DNA of 64,000 nt from Thioclava marina (GTDB taxonomy: Bacteria > Pseudomonadota > Alphaproteobacteria > Rhodobacterales > Rhodobacteraceae), in NCBI RefSeq assembly GCF_002020135.1, contig NZ_MPZS01000003.1:310001-374000 (forward strand), given 5' to 3'. The notes beneath the pieces were generated by a model, which was not told where the DNA came from, searched no databases, and saw only the letters and a list, made by a program, of their open reading frames with translations. Every line of letters starts with the position of its first letter. The stretch's first letter is position 1. Positions 28,009-36,121 of this stretch are shown here, in pieces. The position numbers and the translations under genes were made by a program.

Positions 28009-29199
28009 ATGGAACGAAGTGATGTGGTGATCCTCGGTGCGGGCGCGGCGGGGCTGATGGCGGGGATCGAGGCAGGGCGCCGCGGGCGTTCGGTCACGGT
28101 GCTCGATCATGCGCGCAACCCCGGCGAAAAGATCCGGATTTCGGGCGGGGGGCGGTGTAATTTCACCAACCGGCTTCTGACGCGCCAGAATGCGTCCGAG
28201 CGGTTCCTGTCCCGCAATCCCCGCTTCGCACTCTCCGCACTGTCTCGCTACACGCCCGCCGATTTCATCGCGCGGGTCGAGGGCGCGGGCATCGCCTGGC
28301 ACGAGAAACATCTGGGCCAGCTCTTCTGCGACGGCAAGGCCACGCAGATCGTGCAGATGCTGGTCGAGGATCTGCGTGCATCAGGGGGGCGCCTCCAGCT
28401 CGAGACATCGATCGAGAGCCTGCGACGCGTCGGTGAGAGATTCGTCGTCGAGACGTCGGCGGGCCCCATCGCGGCAGAGGCGGTGGTCGTGGCGACCGGC
28501 GGCAAATCGATCCCGAAAATGGGCGCCACCGGGCTTGGGTACGAAATCGCCAAAAGCTTCGATATCGAGATCGTCGAGACACGTCCCGCGCTGGTGCCGC
28601 TGACCTTCGCAGAGCAGGATCTTGCGCGCACCGCGCCGTTGGCCGGGCTCGCCCGCGCCGCCCGCGTGAGCCACGGCAAGACCCGCTTCGACGAGGATTT
28701 GCTCTTCACCCATCGCGGCCTCTCTGGCCCGGCGATCCTGCAGATCTCGAGCTACTGGCGCGAAGGCGATGCAATCACGATCGACCTCATGCCGGAGGGA
28801 GATATTGCGGCGCTCCTGGCCGCGCAGCGCGCCGAGGCAGGCAGGCAGGCGCTCCATAACGCGCTTGCGCGCCATGTTCCCGAGAAACTCGCGCAATTCG
28901 TCGTGGCCGAGGCGGGGCTGACGGGCCGGCTGGCGGATCAATCCAACAAGGCACTGGCGCGTCTGGCGGAGCAGATGCATCGCTGGCAGGTGCGCCCGGT
29001 GGGCTCGGAGGGCTACCGCACGGCCGAGGTCACGCTGGGTGGTGTCGCGACGGATGAACTCGACGCAAAGACGATGGAGGCCCGCCGCGTGCCGGGGCTC
29101 TATTTCATCGGAGAGGTGGTCGATGTGACGGGTTGGCTCGGCGGCTATAATTTCCAGTGGGCCTGGGCCTCGGGTTGGGCGGCAGGGCAGGCGGTCTGA
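28009..29199 (+). CDS. BaiN/HI0933-family flavoprotein
   Basis: A 396-residue NAD(P)/FAD-dependent oxidoreductase. The FAD-binding Rossmann motif GAGAAGLMAG is at residue 10, followed by the family signature GEKIRISGGGRCNFTN (about 43-58). C-terminal GGVATDEL and the flavin-contacting GYNFQWAWASG motif are present. Start at MERSDVV (28009). The physiological substrate of most family members is not known. Its stop is 11 bases from a dispersed palindromic element. Confidence 0.88.
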   Translation: MERSDVVILGAGAAGLMAGIEAGRRGRSVTVLDHARNPGEKIRISGGGRCNFTNRLLTRQNASERFLSRNPRFALSALSRYTPADFIARVEGAGIAWHEKHLGQLFCDGKATQIVQMLVEDLRASGGRLQLETSIESLRRVGERFVVETSAGPIAAEAVVVATGGKSIPKMGATGLGYEIAKSFDIEIVETRPALVPLTFAEQDLARTAPLAGLARAARVSHGKTRFDEDLLFTHRGLSGPAILQISSYWREGDAITIDLMPEGDIAALLAAQRAEAGRQALHNALARHVPEKLAQFVVAEAGLTGRLADQSNKALARLAEQMHRWQVRPVGSEGYRTAEVTLGGVATDELDAKTMEARRVPGLYFIGEVVDVTGWLGGYNFQWAWASGWAAGQAV

Positions 29200-29210
29200 A
29201 AGGCGCGCCT

Positions 29211-29280
29211 CTTCTTCTTGATGAAAATATCTCGGGGGGTGAATTCGGCGAAAGCCGAAGAGGGGGGGCAGCGCCCCCCA
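29211..29280. repeat. Half-copy of the dispersed palindromic element
   Basis: CTTCTTCTTGATGAAAATAT followed by CTCGGGG is shared with the right arm of the 43.7 kb palindrome. A GAAGAGGGGGGGCAGCGCCC block follows, as in that copy. It lies between the convergent BaiN-type gene and ugd and may serve as a terminator for both. Confidence 0.75.
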
Positions 29281-29311
29281 ATTCCGTTTCCCCCTTGCGC
29301 GGTATCGGGTC

Positions 29312-30616
29312 TTACCGCCCGACGCCCACATAGGCCTCGAACCCGGCCTGCTTGGCGTCCTTATCGGAATAGATGTTGCGCAGGTCGGCCATGCGCGGGG
29401 TCTCCATCTTCTTCGCGAGCTTCTTGAGATCGAGGGCGCGGAACTCGTTCCACTCGGTCAGTATCACCACGCAATCGGCCTTGGCGGCGGCCTTGTAGGC
29501 GTCATCGACCCATTGCACGCCCGGCAGCAGGGCCTCGCCCTCGCGCTGGCCCTGCGGGTCGACCACGCGCACCTTGGCACCACCGCCCACCAGCGCGGGC
29601 ACGATGGTCAGGGCAGGGGCTTCGCGCATGTCATCGGTGTTGGGTTTGAAGGTCACTCCGAAGACCGCGATCGTCTTGCCGTTCACCGATCCGCCGCAAA
29701 GATCGACGACCTTCTCGATCATCCGGCGCTTGATGTCGTCATTGACCTTGATGACGGTCTCGACGATCTCCATCGGGCAGGAATAGTCCTGACCGATCCG
29801 CGCCAGCGCCGCGGTGTCCTTCGGGAAGCACGAGCCGCCATAGCCCGGACCCGCATGCAGGAACTTGTTGCCGATCCGCCCGTCGAGCCCCATCCCGCGC
29901 GAGACCTGCTTGATATCGGCGCCGGTCTTTTCGCACAGCCGCGCGATCTCGTTGATGAAGGTGATCTTCGTCGCGAGGAAGGCGTTGGCAGCGTATTTGA
30001 TCATCTCCGCGGTCTCCAGATCCGTGTAGAGGATCGGGAATTCGCGCAGGAAGAGCGGGCGGTAGATCTCGCCCATCACCGCTTCGGCCTTCTCCGAGGT
30101 GGTGCCGACGACCACGCGGTCAGGACGCATGAAATCGTCGATCGCGGCGCCTTCGCGCAGGAATTCGGGGTTCGAGGCCACGTCGAACTCGGCATTCGGA
30201 TTGGCCTTGCGGATGGTTTGCTTGACCTGGCGGTTGGTGCCCACCGGAACGGTCGACTTGGTCACGATCACCGCATAGCCGGTCAGCGCGTTCGCGATCT
30301 CCTCGGCGGCCGCCATCACGTAAGTCAGATCGGCATGACCGTCGCCGCGCCGCGTGGGCGTGCCCACCGCGATGAAGACCGCATCGGCGCCCGCAACGGC
30401 GGATTTGAGATCGGTGGAAAAGCTCAGACGGCCCGCCTCGACATTCTTGGCCAGCAGCGCATCGAGCCCCGGCTCGTAAATCGGGACCTCGCCTTTGAGC
30501 AGCATCTCGATCTTCTCGGGGTTCTTGTCGACGCAGACCACCTCATGGCCGAAATCCGAGAAACATACCCCGGAGACGAGCCCGACATAGCCCGTGCCGA
30601 TCATTGCGATTTTCAT
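29312..30616 (-). CDS. ugd: UDP-glucose 6-dehydrogenase
   Basis: A 434-residue enzyme oxidising UDP-glucose to UDP-glucuronate with two NAD+, supplying uronic acid for polysaccharides. NAD-binding GTGYVGLVSG is at residue 7, ASNPEFLREG is central and the catalytic cysteine is C263 in GPGYGGSCFPKD. All conserved residues are present. Monocistronic, close to a yjbH-yjbF exopolysaccharide pair, which suggests a common extracellular-polymer role. Confidence 0.95.
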   Translation of the reverse strand: MKIAMIGTGYVGLVSGVCFSDFGHEVVCVDKNPEKIEMLLKGEVPIYEPGLDALLAKNVEAGRLSFSTDLKSAVAGADAVFIAVGTPTRRGDGHADLTYVMAAAEEIANALTGYAVIVTKSTVPVGTNRQVKQTIRKANPNAEFDVASNPEFLREGAAIDDFMRPDRVVVGTTSEKAEAVMGEIYRPLFLREFPILYTDLETAEMIKYAANAFLATKITFINEIARLCEKTGADIKQVSRGMGLDGRIGNKFLHAGPGYGGSCFPKDTAALARIGQDYSCPMEIVETVIKVNDDIKRRMIEKVVDLCGGSVNGKTIAVFGVTFKPNTDDMREAPALTIVPALVGGGAKVRVVDPQGQREGEALLPGVQWVDDAYKAAAKADCVVILTEWNEFRALDLKKLAKKMETPRMADLRNIYSDKDAKQAGFEAYVGVGR

Positions 30617-30926
30617 AGTGTGACGCCCCTTGTGGCTGCCTTGTCTTTCGTGATTCCCGCTCCGCGCCGTCCTTGGACCGGATCGGGCAACCCCTCGTGT
30701 TTCTTCTCAGAATCCGGACGATAAAACGAGAGGCGAAACGCCGCCCCGGGTTGGTTGCGGCGAAATTCTGGCCATTTCATGCAAGAAAAGTGCCAAACTG
30801 CAACAGTCTTTAATGCCACGTGATGAGGTCACGAATTTCCCCCTTTGCAATCAAGATTAGCTGTGTAAATCTCGCCCGGAAGCTGCCAGTTATGGGTGGC
30901 TCCTTACGGTAATGACGGAGATTACT
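30617..30926. promoter_or_regulatory. Divergent promoter region of ugd and the small secreted protein
   Basis: About 310 bp without a gene, AT-richer than its surroundings in the half nearer the small-protein gene. TTGCAA at 30845 could be a -35 box, but I find no well-spaced -10. GACGGAG (30914-30920) is the likely ribosome-binding site of the small gene. Confidence 0.4.
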
Positions 30927-31115
30927 ATGAAAAAGATCGCTACCATCGCTCTCGCCCTCGGCCTCACCGGCTCGACCGCTTTCGCCGGCGGCTACACCGC
31001 TCCGGTCGTTGAGCCCGAGCCCGTTGTGGTTCAGCAGTCGTCGTCCTCGAACCCGGCGATCGTTGTTCCGATCCTGCTGCTGGTTGCCGTGGCTGTCGCT
31101 GCGTCGAACAACTAA
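30927..31115 (+). CDS. Small exported protein with a C-terminal hydrophobic helix (62 aa)
   Basis: A signal peptide (about residues 1-20, ending STAFA) leads into a Pro/Val/Glu stretch, a QQSSSSN linker and a final hydrophobic helix (about 43-59) ending ASNN. It could be a periplasm-facing membrane peptide. The size, the signal peptide and the neighbourhood (yjbF, yjbH, ugd) recall YjbE of the enterobacterial yjbEFGH operon, but there is no clear sequence match. Strong start site and double terminators suggest a well-expressed monocistronic gene. Confidence 0.75.
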   Translation: MKKIATIALALGLTGSTAFAGGYTAPVVEPEPVVVQQSSSSNPAIVVPILLLVAVAVAASNN

Positions 31116-31137
31116 TTTCGGCTAACACCGATTTTGG

Positions 31138-31172
31138 AAGGGGCCGGACGCATGCGTTCCGGCCCTCTTTCA
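31138..31172 (+). terminator. Terminator of the small exported protein gene
   Basis: Stem AGGGGCCGGA / TTCCGGCCCT closed by a self-complementary CGCATGCG tip, followed by CTTTC. Confidence 0.8.
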
Positions 31173-31214
31173 TATCCGGACAGGAGGGGTAGGGCCTGAC
31201 AGTCCGGGGACTGG

Positions 31215-31246
31215 AAAAAGCCCGCGTCTTTGCGCGGGCTTTTTTC
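31215..31246. terminator. Bidirectional terminator between the small gene and yjbF
   Basis: A perfect 12-bp stem AAAAAGCCCGCG / CGCGGGCTTTTT with a T-run on one side and A-run on the other, 25 bases from the yjbF stop. Confidence 0.9.
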
Positions 31247-31270
31247 GTTTCGGAAGAGGGAGGCGGGCGC

Positions 31271-31966
31271 TCAGTTGCGCAGCTGTTGGATCGCCACGTA
31301 TCCAAGCGCAGGCCCGATCCATTGGCGCGACGCGAGGATCGTGCCGTTGCCGTCCACCAGATAGCTCAGGTCAAGCGTGACGCCAGAGCCTTCGCAACGT
31401 TCGGCTACCTGCCGGGCCGAGATCCCGCCCTGATCGACGATGCCCGCGGGCTGGATCGTACAGGTGACGGGCAGGGGGCGTTCCGCCCCGTCGCCGTCGA
31501 GATAACGGAAGGTTCGTTTCGCGGTGCCTGCCTTGCGCGCATGGATCAGCGCGCCTGCCGCAGACGTATCGGCCGACATCAGGTCGCGCCCGAGGCCGCG
31601 CGTGCCCGCAAGCAGCCCGTCACGCAGGATGAAGGCGCGGGCATCGGGCGTCTGGTAGGTGCGCATCGCCCCGTTCTCGCCGCGCATCGCGCCCACGGTC
31701 GAGGCGTTGCCCGCCTCGAAGGTCACGAGGATGACGGGGCCCTGGATCGATTGCAGAGCCGCCGCCGCGAGGCTTGCCGGGTCGCTGGGTGCTGCCGGGG
31801 CCGCGTCCGCTTTCTTGCCGGGAAGGATCTTGCCGAAGGCCGATTTCACCATCGTGCCGCCGACCGAGCCGCCTTCCTGCACGCCGGCGCTGTCGTGGTT
31901 CGAGCAGCTCGCAAGCAGGCCGAGGCCCAGAACCGCCCCGAACAGGGCGCGAGGGGCCCCGCTCAT
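31271..31966 (-). CDS. YjbF/GfcB-family lipoprotein
   Basis: A 231-residue lipoprotein (lipobox LLASC at about residue 21) of the YjbF/GfcB group, which works with YjbH/GfcD in exporting or anchoring extracellular polysaccharide. The domain core VILVTFEAGNAS, ...ARAFILRDGLLAGTRG and LDGDGAERPLPVTC fits the family. Its start overlaps the yjbH stop by four bases (ATGA), so the two are coupled. Order here is yjbH then yjbF, unlike E. coli yjbEFGH. Confidence 0.82.
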   Translation of the reverse strand: MSGAPRALFGAVLGLGLLASCSNHDSAGVQEGGSVGGTMVKSAFGKILPGKKADAAPAAPSDPASLAAAALQSIQGPVILVTFEAGNASTVGAMRGENGAMRTYQTPDARAFILRDGLLAGTRGLGRDLMSADTSAAGALIHARKAGTAKRTFRYLDGDGAERPLPVTCTIQPAGIVDQGGISARQVAERCEGSGVTLDLSYLVDGNGTILASRQWIGPALGYVAIQQLRN

Positions 31967-34053
31967 CGCCAGAACCTCCCCCAGTCACGATAGAGACCGC
32001 CCTGGTGGCTGCCCTCGAGCGTCTCGTAGAGCCGCCCGTCGACATTCACCTGAGCGCCGCCATCGCCGACCGACGGCCGGATCGTCGTCGAGAAGCTCTT
32101 GAGCGAGGGCTGGCCGGTCGCGTACCCCAGCGGGATCGTCAGGCGGATACCCTTGTCGAAGTGGCCGTCGCCGAACTCCTCTTCCGACATGTCGGTGAAG
32201 GTCGCGAAGGCGCCGATCTTCCAGCCGTTGGCCATCTCGCGGTCGAGCGAAATCGTCGCGCCCCAATCCTCTGCGAGGTAGCGACCCACGTCGAGCTGGC
32301 CGGTCAACCCGTCGCCGAAGTCGTAATAGGCCGAGACGAAGCCGGTGACCGTGTCGTAATCCTGGAAGCCGAAGCGCTGGTCGAAATCACGCTGCTTGAC
32401 CCAGTTCAGCTCGGCCCCGAGCGCAAGGCGGCTGTCGACGGGCTTCCACAGCAATTCGCCCGAAATGCCGCCATACATCCGCTCGAGATAGCCCACGGTG
32501 ACGCGCGAATAGAGATCCTTGCCCGGGCGTCCATAGGCCGCGAAGGTCAGGTTCTGAAGCGCGAGATCGCCGTGTTTCTGGTATTCGTAGATGTCGCTGC
32601 GTACATGCGGCACGGTCGAGGTGGAGGTGGTGGTAACCTCGTCGAGATTGCCCAGAACCTTCTGGCGCACCTCGCCCGCAAGCACGAGCCCGGGCGCGAA
32701 TTCGTAACGTGCCTTGATCGCAAAGCCCATATCGGCATGCAGCCCTTCGCCCGGATCGAAGGGCGACAGCTCGAGGTAGGGGCCGATGCCCCAGAGCAGG
32801 CGCGGATAGAGCCCAGCCGTCTGTACATAGCCCTGATTGCCGCGCTCGGCCTCGCCGATCTGCGCGACAGCCGCGATCTGGGTCGAGGGGCCGTTTTCCA
32901 GCCGCTCGATATCGCTGCGCGAGAGGGTCGTCGTCGAGGCGGGCATGCCGCGCTCCACCAGCGTGATCTTGATCGTCTCGACCGAAGCGGGCAGGGCGCG
33001 CGTCGCGATGCGCGCGGCATGGCCGATCGCCTGCGGGTTGGCGCGATAGGTCTCGTTCGAGATCCGCAGATCGGCGGAGGTCGGGCTCAGCTTGAGCGAT
33101 TCCAGAACCTGCCCGTCCTTGCGCAGCGCATCGGCGATCGCGGTCTGGATCGCGGGGCGGGCGGTCGAGTCATTGGCCCAGTCGGTCGACCAGGTCTCCG
33201 GGTCGGCCGCGCGTGCGGAGCGCGGCGCGACGGGGATCGGGGCGCGCTCAAGCCCCGAGGGGGCGACCGGATGACGCGGATCGAGCGCGATGTTGAATTG
33301 CAGCCCCAGCTTGTCGCCATGCAGCACATAGCCCGAGACCGAGGCGATCTGGTTGATCCTGTAATCGACGCCGAAGTTGAACGGCGTCTTGACGTCAATC
33401 TCGCCCGCGGCCTCCTGCGCCGAATAGGCGTCCTTGGAGTATTCCGCCTTCAGCGTGAGCTTTTCGGTGGCTTGCCAGGCGATCGACGCGAAGGGTGCCG
33501 AGGGGCCCTTGAACCAGGCCTCCGAGTTCAACCCGCCCGTCGTGGAGGGGGCAGGGCGCGTGCCGCCACCCGAGCCGTCCGAACCGAGCCGACCCCAGCC
33601 CCAACCGATGCTGGCACGCAGGCGTGGTGTGATGGTCTTGGTCGCGACCACATATTCCGAGGCGTAGATCCCATTGTCGAAGATGTCGCGCAGGCCGACG
33701 GCGAAGGCCGGGCGCCAGCCCTTTTCGTTCAGCACCTGGAGATGCAGATCGAGGCTGCGATCCTTAAGCGTATCGCCCGCATCGAGCCCCTGCTCGCGCG
33801 AGTAACGCACGGTCGCGGTCAGGCGCGGGAAGACCTGAAAGGAGAAGTTCGCGCGCTGGCTGCCCTGATAGCCCGAGAGCGAGCCCACCAATTCGCCATC
33901 GCGGAAGACCTCGGCGGTGGGGGTGTCGATCGCACCGGGTGCGCCAAGCGTTCCGACGCTCCAGGCGATGGTCGATTCCGCCCCCGCCGGTTGCGCGAGC
34001 CCCATGCCCGCCAGAAGCGCCGTCGTCGCGATGCCGCCCGTGATCCGTTTCAT
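31963..34053 (-). CDS. YjbH-family outer-membrane exopolysaccharide protein
   Basis: A 696-residue predicted outer-membrane beta barrel of the YjbH/GfcD family. A signal peptide (about 1-25, ending QPAGAE) is followed by an N-terminal barrel-like part, a central soluble section (about 225-330, with IKITLVERGMPAS) and a C-terminal barrel ending LYRDWGRFWR. YjbH proteins are required for export of some polymers. Start at MKRITGG (34053); the earlier in-frame start adds 37 basic, unlike residues. First gene of a two-gene operon with yjbF. Confidence 0.85.
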   Translation of the reverse strand: MKRITGGIATTALLAGMGLAQPAGAESTIAWSVGTLGAPGAIDTPTAEVFRDGELVGSLSGYQGSQRANFSFQVFPRLTATVRYSREQGLDAGDTLKDRSLDLHLQVLNEKGWRPAFAVGLRDIFDNGIYASEYVVATKTITPRLRASIGWGWGRLGSDGSGGGTRPAPSTTGGLNSEAWFKGPSAPFASIAWQATEKLTLKAEYSKDAYSAQEAAGEIDVKTPFNFGVDYRINQIASVSGYVLHGDKLGLQFNIALDPRHPVAPSGLERAPIPVAPRSARAADPETWSTDWANDSTARPAIQTAIADALRKDGQVLESLKLSPTSADLRISNETYRANPQAIGHAARIATRALPASVETIKITLVERGMPASTTTLSRSDIERLENGPSTQIAAVAQIGEAERGNQGYVQTAGLYPRLLWGIGPYLELSPFDPGEGLHADMGFAIKARYEFAPGLVLAGEVRQKVLGNLDEVTTTSTSTVPHVRSDIYEYQKHGDLALQNLTFAAYGRPGKDLYSRVTVGYLERMYGGISGELLWKPVDSRLALGAELNWVKQRDFDQRFGFQDYDTVTGFVSAYYDFGDGLTGQLDVGRYLAEDWGATISLDREMANGWKIGAFATFTDMSEEEFGDGHFDKGIRLTIPLGYATGQPSLKSFSTTIRPSVGDGGAQVNVDGRLYETLEGSHQGGLYRDWGRFWR

Positions 34054-34374
34054 CCGTCTTCCCCGAAGGTTCGTTCCCAGTCTGAGGCCTTTCGTAACCG
34101 CTTTTGCACGCGCGCGCGAGAGGCGAGTGAAGATGTGTGAACGGGCGTTGCAGTTTGGCGGCATGGGGGCAGTCGATCTGCGCCCTCAATGCGAGCGCAA
34201 TCACCCTGAGCGCAACATCTGCGGCCACCCCTTGAGGCGGGGCGATCCGCGATGGGGCTGCGCCAGTCCGGTGTTCGCGATGTACACGCGTTCGCCGGGG
34301 CGTCCTGCGGCTGGGGGGCGATTGGCCCCGACCTGCCCCCTGCGGCAATCTGTCAGAATGATCTCTCGAAAATA

Positions 34375-34393
34375 TATGTTATCTGATAACATA
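34375..34393. promoter_or_regulatory. Perfect 19-bp palindrome, candidate Zur box
   Basis: TATGTTATCTGATAACATA is a 9-1-9 perfect inverted repeat, strikingly AT-rich for this genome. Its core ATGTTATC-T-GATAACAT differs from the ATGTTATA-n-TATAACAT form reported for proteobacterial Zur sites at one symmetrical position per half. Its centre is 27 bases before the ATG of the His-rich protein gene, where a repressor would block transcription. Confidence 0.6.
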
Positions 34394-34410
34394 ACGAAGT
34401 GAGGAGCCCG

Positions 34411-34920
34411 ATGTCGCAACCTGCCGAGCATATGCCGAACGCGCGCCGCCATGGTCATGGCAAGGGCCATGGCCCCGCCCATGCCGCGCGGCATCAGCAG
34501 GACCAGCACGATTTCCACACGCTTCTGAAGCATCACGCCCAGATCGCCCGCGAGGTCACCGAGACCCCTGACGGCATCATCGCCACCACGCGTTCGCACG
34601 ATCCGCAGATCGCGGCGCTGATCCGCAAACACGCGGTCTCGATGCATGAGCGGATGGAGAAGGGCCTTGGCTTGCGCAACTGGGATCCGGCTTTCGCCGA
34701 GATCTTCGCGCAGGCCGACAAGGTCGAGATGCAGATCGAATTGCTGCCCGATGGCGTGCGCGTCATCGAGCGGTCCGATGATCCGAATGTGGCGATCCTG
34801 ATCCACGCGCATGGCGCGGTGGTCTCGGGCTTCGTCGAAGGCGGAGCAAAGGTCGCGGCTCACGAGAGCCCCTTGCCCGACGCCTATATCCGAATGGCCG
34901 GCTCGTCACCGGTCGGGTGA
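34411..34920 (+). CDS. His-rich, internally duplicated cytosolic protein
   Basis: A 169-residue protein without a signal peptide. Residues 1-45 are His-rich (HGHGKGHGPAHAARH, then HDFHTLLKHH), a probable metal-binding tail. The rest is an internal duplication: PDGIIATTRSHDPQIAALIRKH (about 55-76) repeats as PDGVRVIERSDDPNVAILIH (about 116-135), each in a beta-beta-helix unit. Start at MSQPAEH with GAGGAG upstream. The palindrome before it suggests metal control. A zinc store or chaperone is plausible but is inference only; I do not recognise the family by name. Confidence 0.75.
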   Translation: MSQPAEHMPNARRHGHGKGHGPAHAARHQQDQHDFHTLLKHHAQIAREVTETPDGIIATTRSHDPQIAALIRKHAVSMHERMEKGLGLRNWDPAFAEIFAQADKVEMQIELLPDGVRVIERSDDPNVAILIHAHGAVVSGFVEGGAKVAAHESPLPDAYIRMAGSSPVG

Positions 34921-34972
34921 GCGATCCGGCGGCACGCTGCGTCCCTAGTGCCGCCGGATCCGCCCTTATTTC

Positions 34973-36121
34973 TTAAATGCAGGACTCGAACAGCGCGCGG
35001 GTGTTCTCGCGCGTCATCTCGACCGGGTTGCCGCCGCAGGAGGGATCTTCCAGCGCCATATCCGTCAGCATGTCGAGGTCTTCCGCTTTCACGCCCATCG
35101 CGGTGAGGTTGGCGGGGATACCCAGCTCGGTGCGCAGGCTCTCGACGCGCGCCTTGAAGCCCTCGAACCCGCCCGCGATGCCTAGGTAAGCCGCCGCTTG
35201 CGTGATCTTCTCCTCGATGGCGTCGCGGTTGAAATCGAGCACCATCGGCATCACGCAGGCATTGGTCGTGCCGTGATGGGTGCCGTAGACCGCCCCGACC
35301 GGGTGGCTGAGCGAATGGATCGCGCCAAGCCCTTTCTGGAACGCGACCGCCCCCATCGCCGCCGCCGACATCATATGCGCGCGCGCCTCGATATCGGTCG
35401 GGGTGGCGTAGGCCTTGGGCAGGTTCTCGAACACCAGCCGCATGCCTTCGAGCGCGATGCCCTGGCTCATCGGGTGGTAGAAGGGCGAGCAGAACGCCTC
35501 GAGGCAATGCGCCAGAGCGTCCATCCCGGTGCCAGCCGTGATGAAGGCGGGCATGCCCACCGTCAGCTCCGGGTCGCAGATCGTGACCACCGGCAGCAGT
35601 TTCGGGTGGAAGATGATCTTCTTCTTGTGGGTCTCGGAGTTGGTCAGAACGCCCGCGCGCCCCACTTCAGAACCGGTGCCTGCCGTGGTCGGCACCGCGA
35701 TGATCGGTGCGATCGTGTCGGGGTTGGCCCGCGTCCACCAGTCACCGATATCCTCGAGATCCCAGACGCTTACCGACTGATCCACCATCAGCGCGATCAT
35801 CTTGCCCAGATCGAGCGCCGAGCCGCCGCCGAAGCACACGACCCCGTCATGCCCGCCCGCGCGATAGACCTTGAGCCCGTCTTCCATGTTCTTCTCGTTC
35901 GGGTTCGGATCGACCTGCGAGAAGACCGCGCGGCCCAGACCTGCGGAGTCGAGAATTTCCAACGCCTGCGCGGTGATCGGCAGGCTCGCCAGCGCCTTGT
36001 CGGTCACCAGAAGCGGCTTGGTGATGCCTGCGGCCTTGCAGTGATCGGCCAGTTCCTTGACCCGGCCGGGGCCGAATTTGATCGCGGTCGGATAGGACCA
36101 GTTGGCGGTGGGGGCGCTCAT
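34973..36121 (-). CDS. Iron-containing alcohol dehydrogenase
   Basis: A 382-residue group III, Fe-dependent, NAD(P)-linked alcohol dehydrogenase. The nucleotide loop GGGSALDLGK (about 97-106) and metal-binding Asp/His ligands in GMDALAHCLEAF and HSLSHPVGAVYGTHHG are intact. Start at 36121 overlaps the aldehyde dehydrogenase stop by four bases (ATGA). Last gene of the seven-gene operon; together with the aldehyde dehydrogenase it should carry a primary alcohol to the acid. Confidence 0.93.
   Translation of the reverse strand: MSAPTANWSYPTAIKFGPGRVKELADHCKAAGITKPLLVTDKALASLPITAQALEILDSAGLGRAVFSQVDPNPNEKNMEDGLKVYRAGGHDGVVCFGGGSALDLGKMIALMVDQSVSVWDLEDIGDWWTRANPDTIAPIIAVPTTAGTGSEVGRAGVLTNSETHKKKIIFHPKLLPVVTICDPELTVGMPAFITAGTGMDALAHCLEAFCSPFYHPMSQGIALEGMRLVFENLPKAYATPTDIEARAHMMSAAAMGAVAFQKGLGAIHSLSHPVGAVYGTHHGTTNACVMPMVLDFNRDAIEEKITQAAAYLGIAGGFEGFKARVESLRTELGIPANLTAMGVKAEDLDMLTDMALEDPSCGGNPVEMTRENTRALFESCI

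Noticed and set aside
31774-34140. A 788-codon open frame antisense to yjbH and yjbF
   Set aside because: No motif, and the opposite strand encodes a signal peptide plus recognisable YjbH and YjbF proteins with coupled ends.
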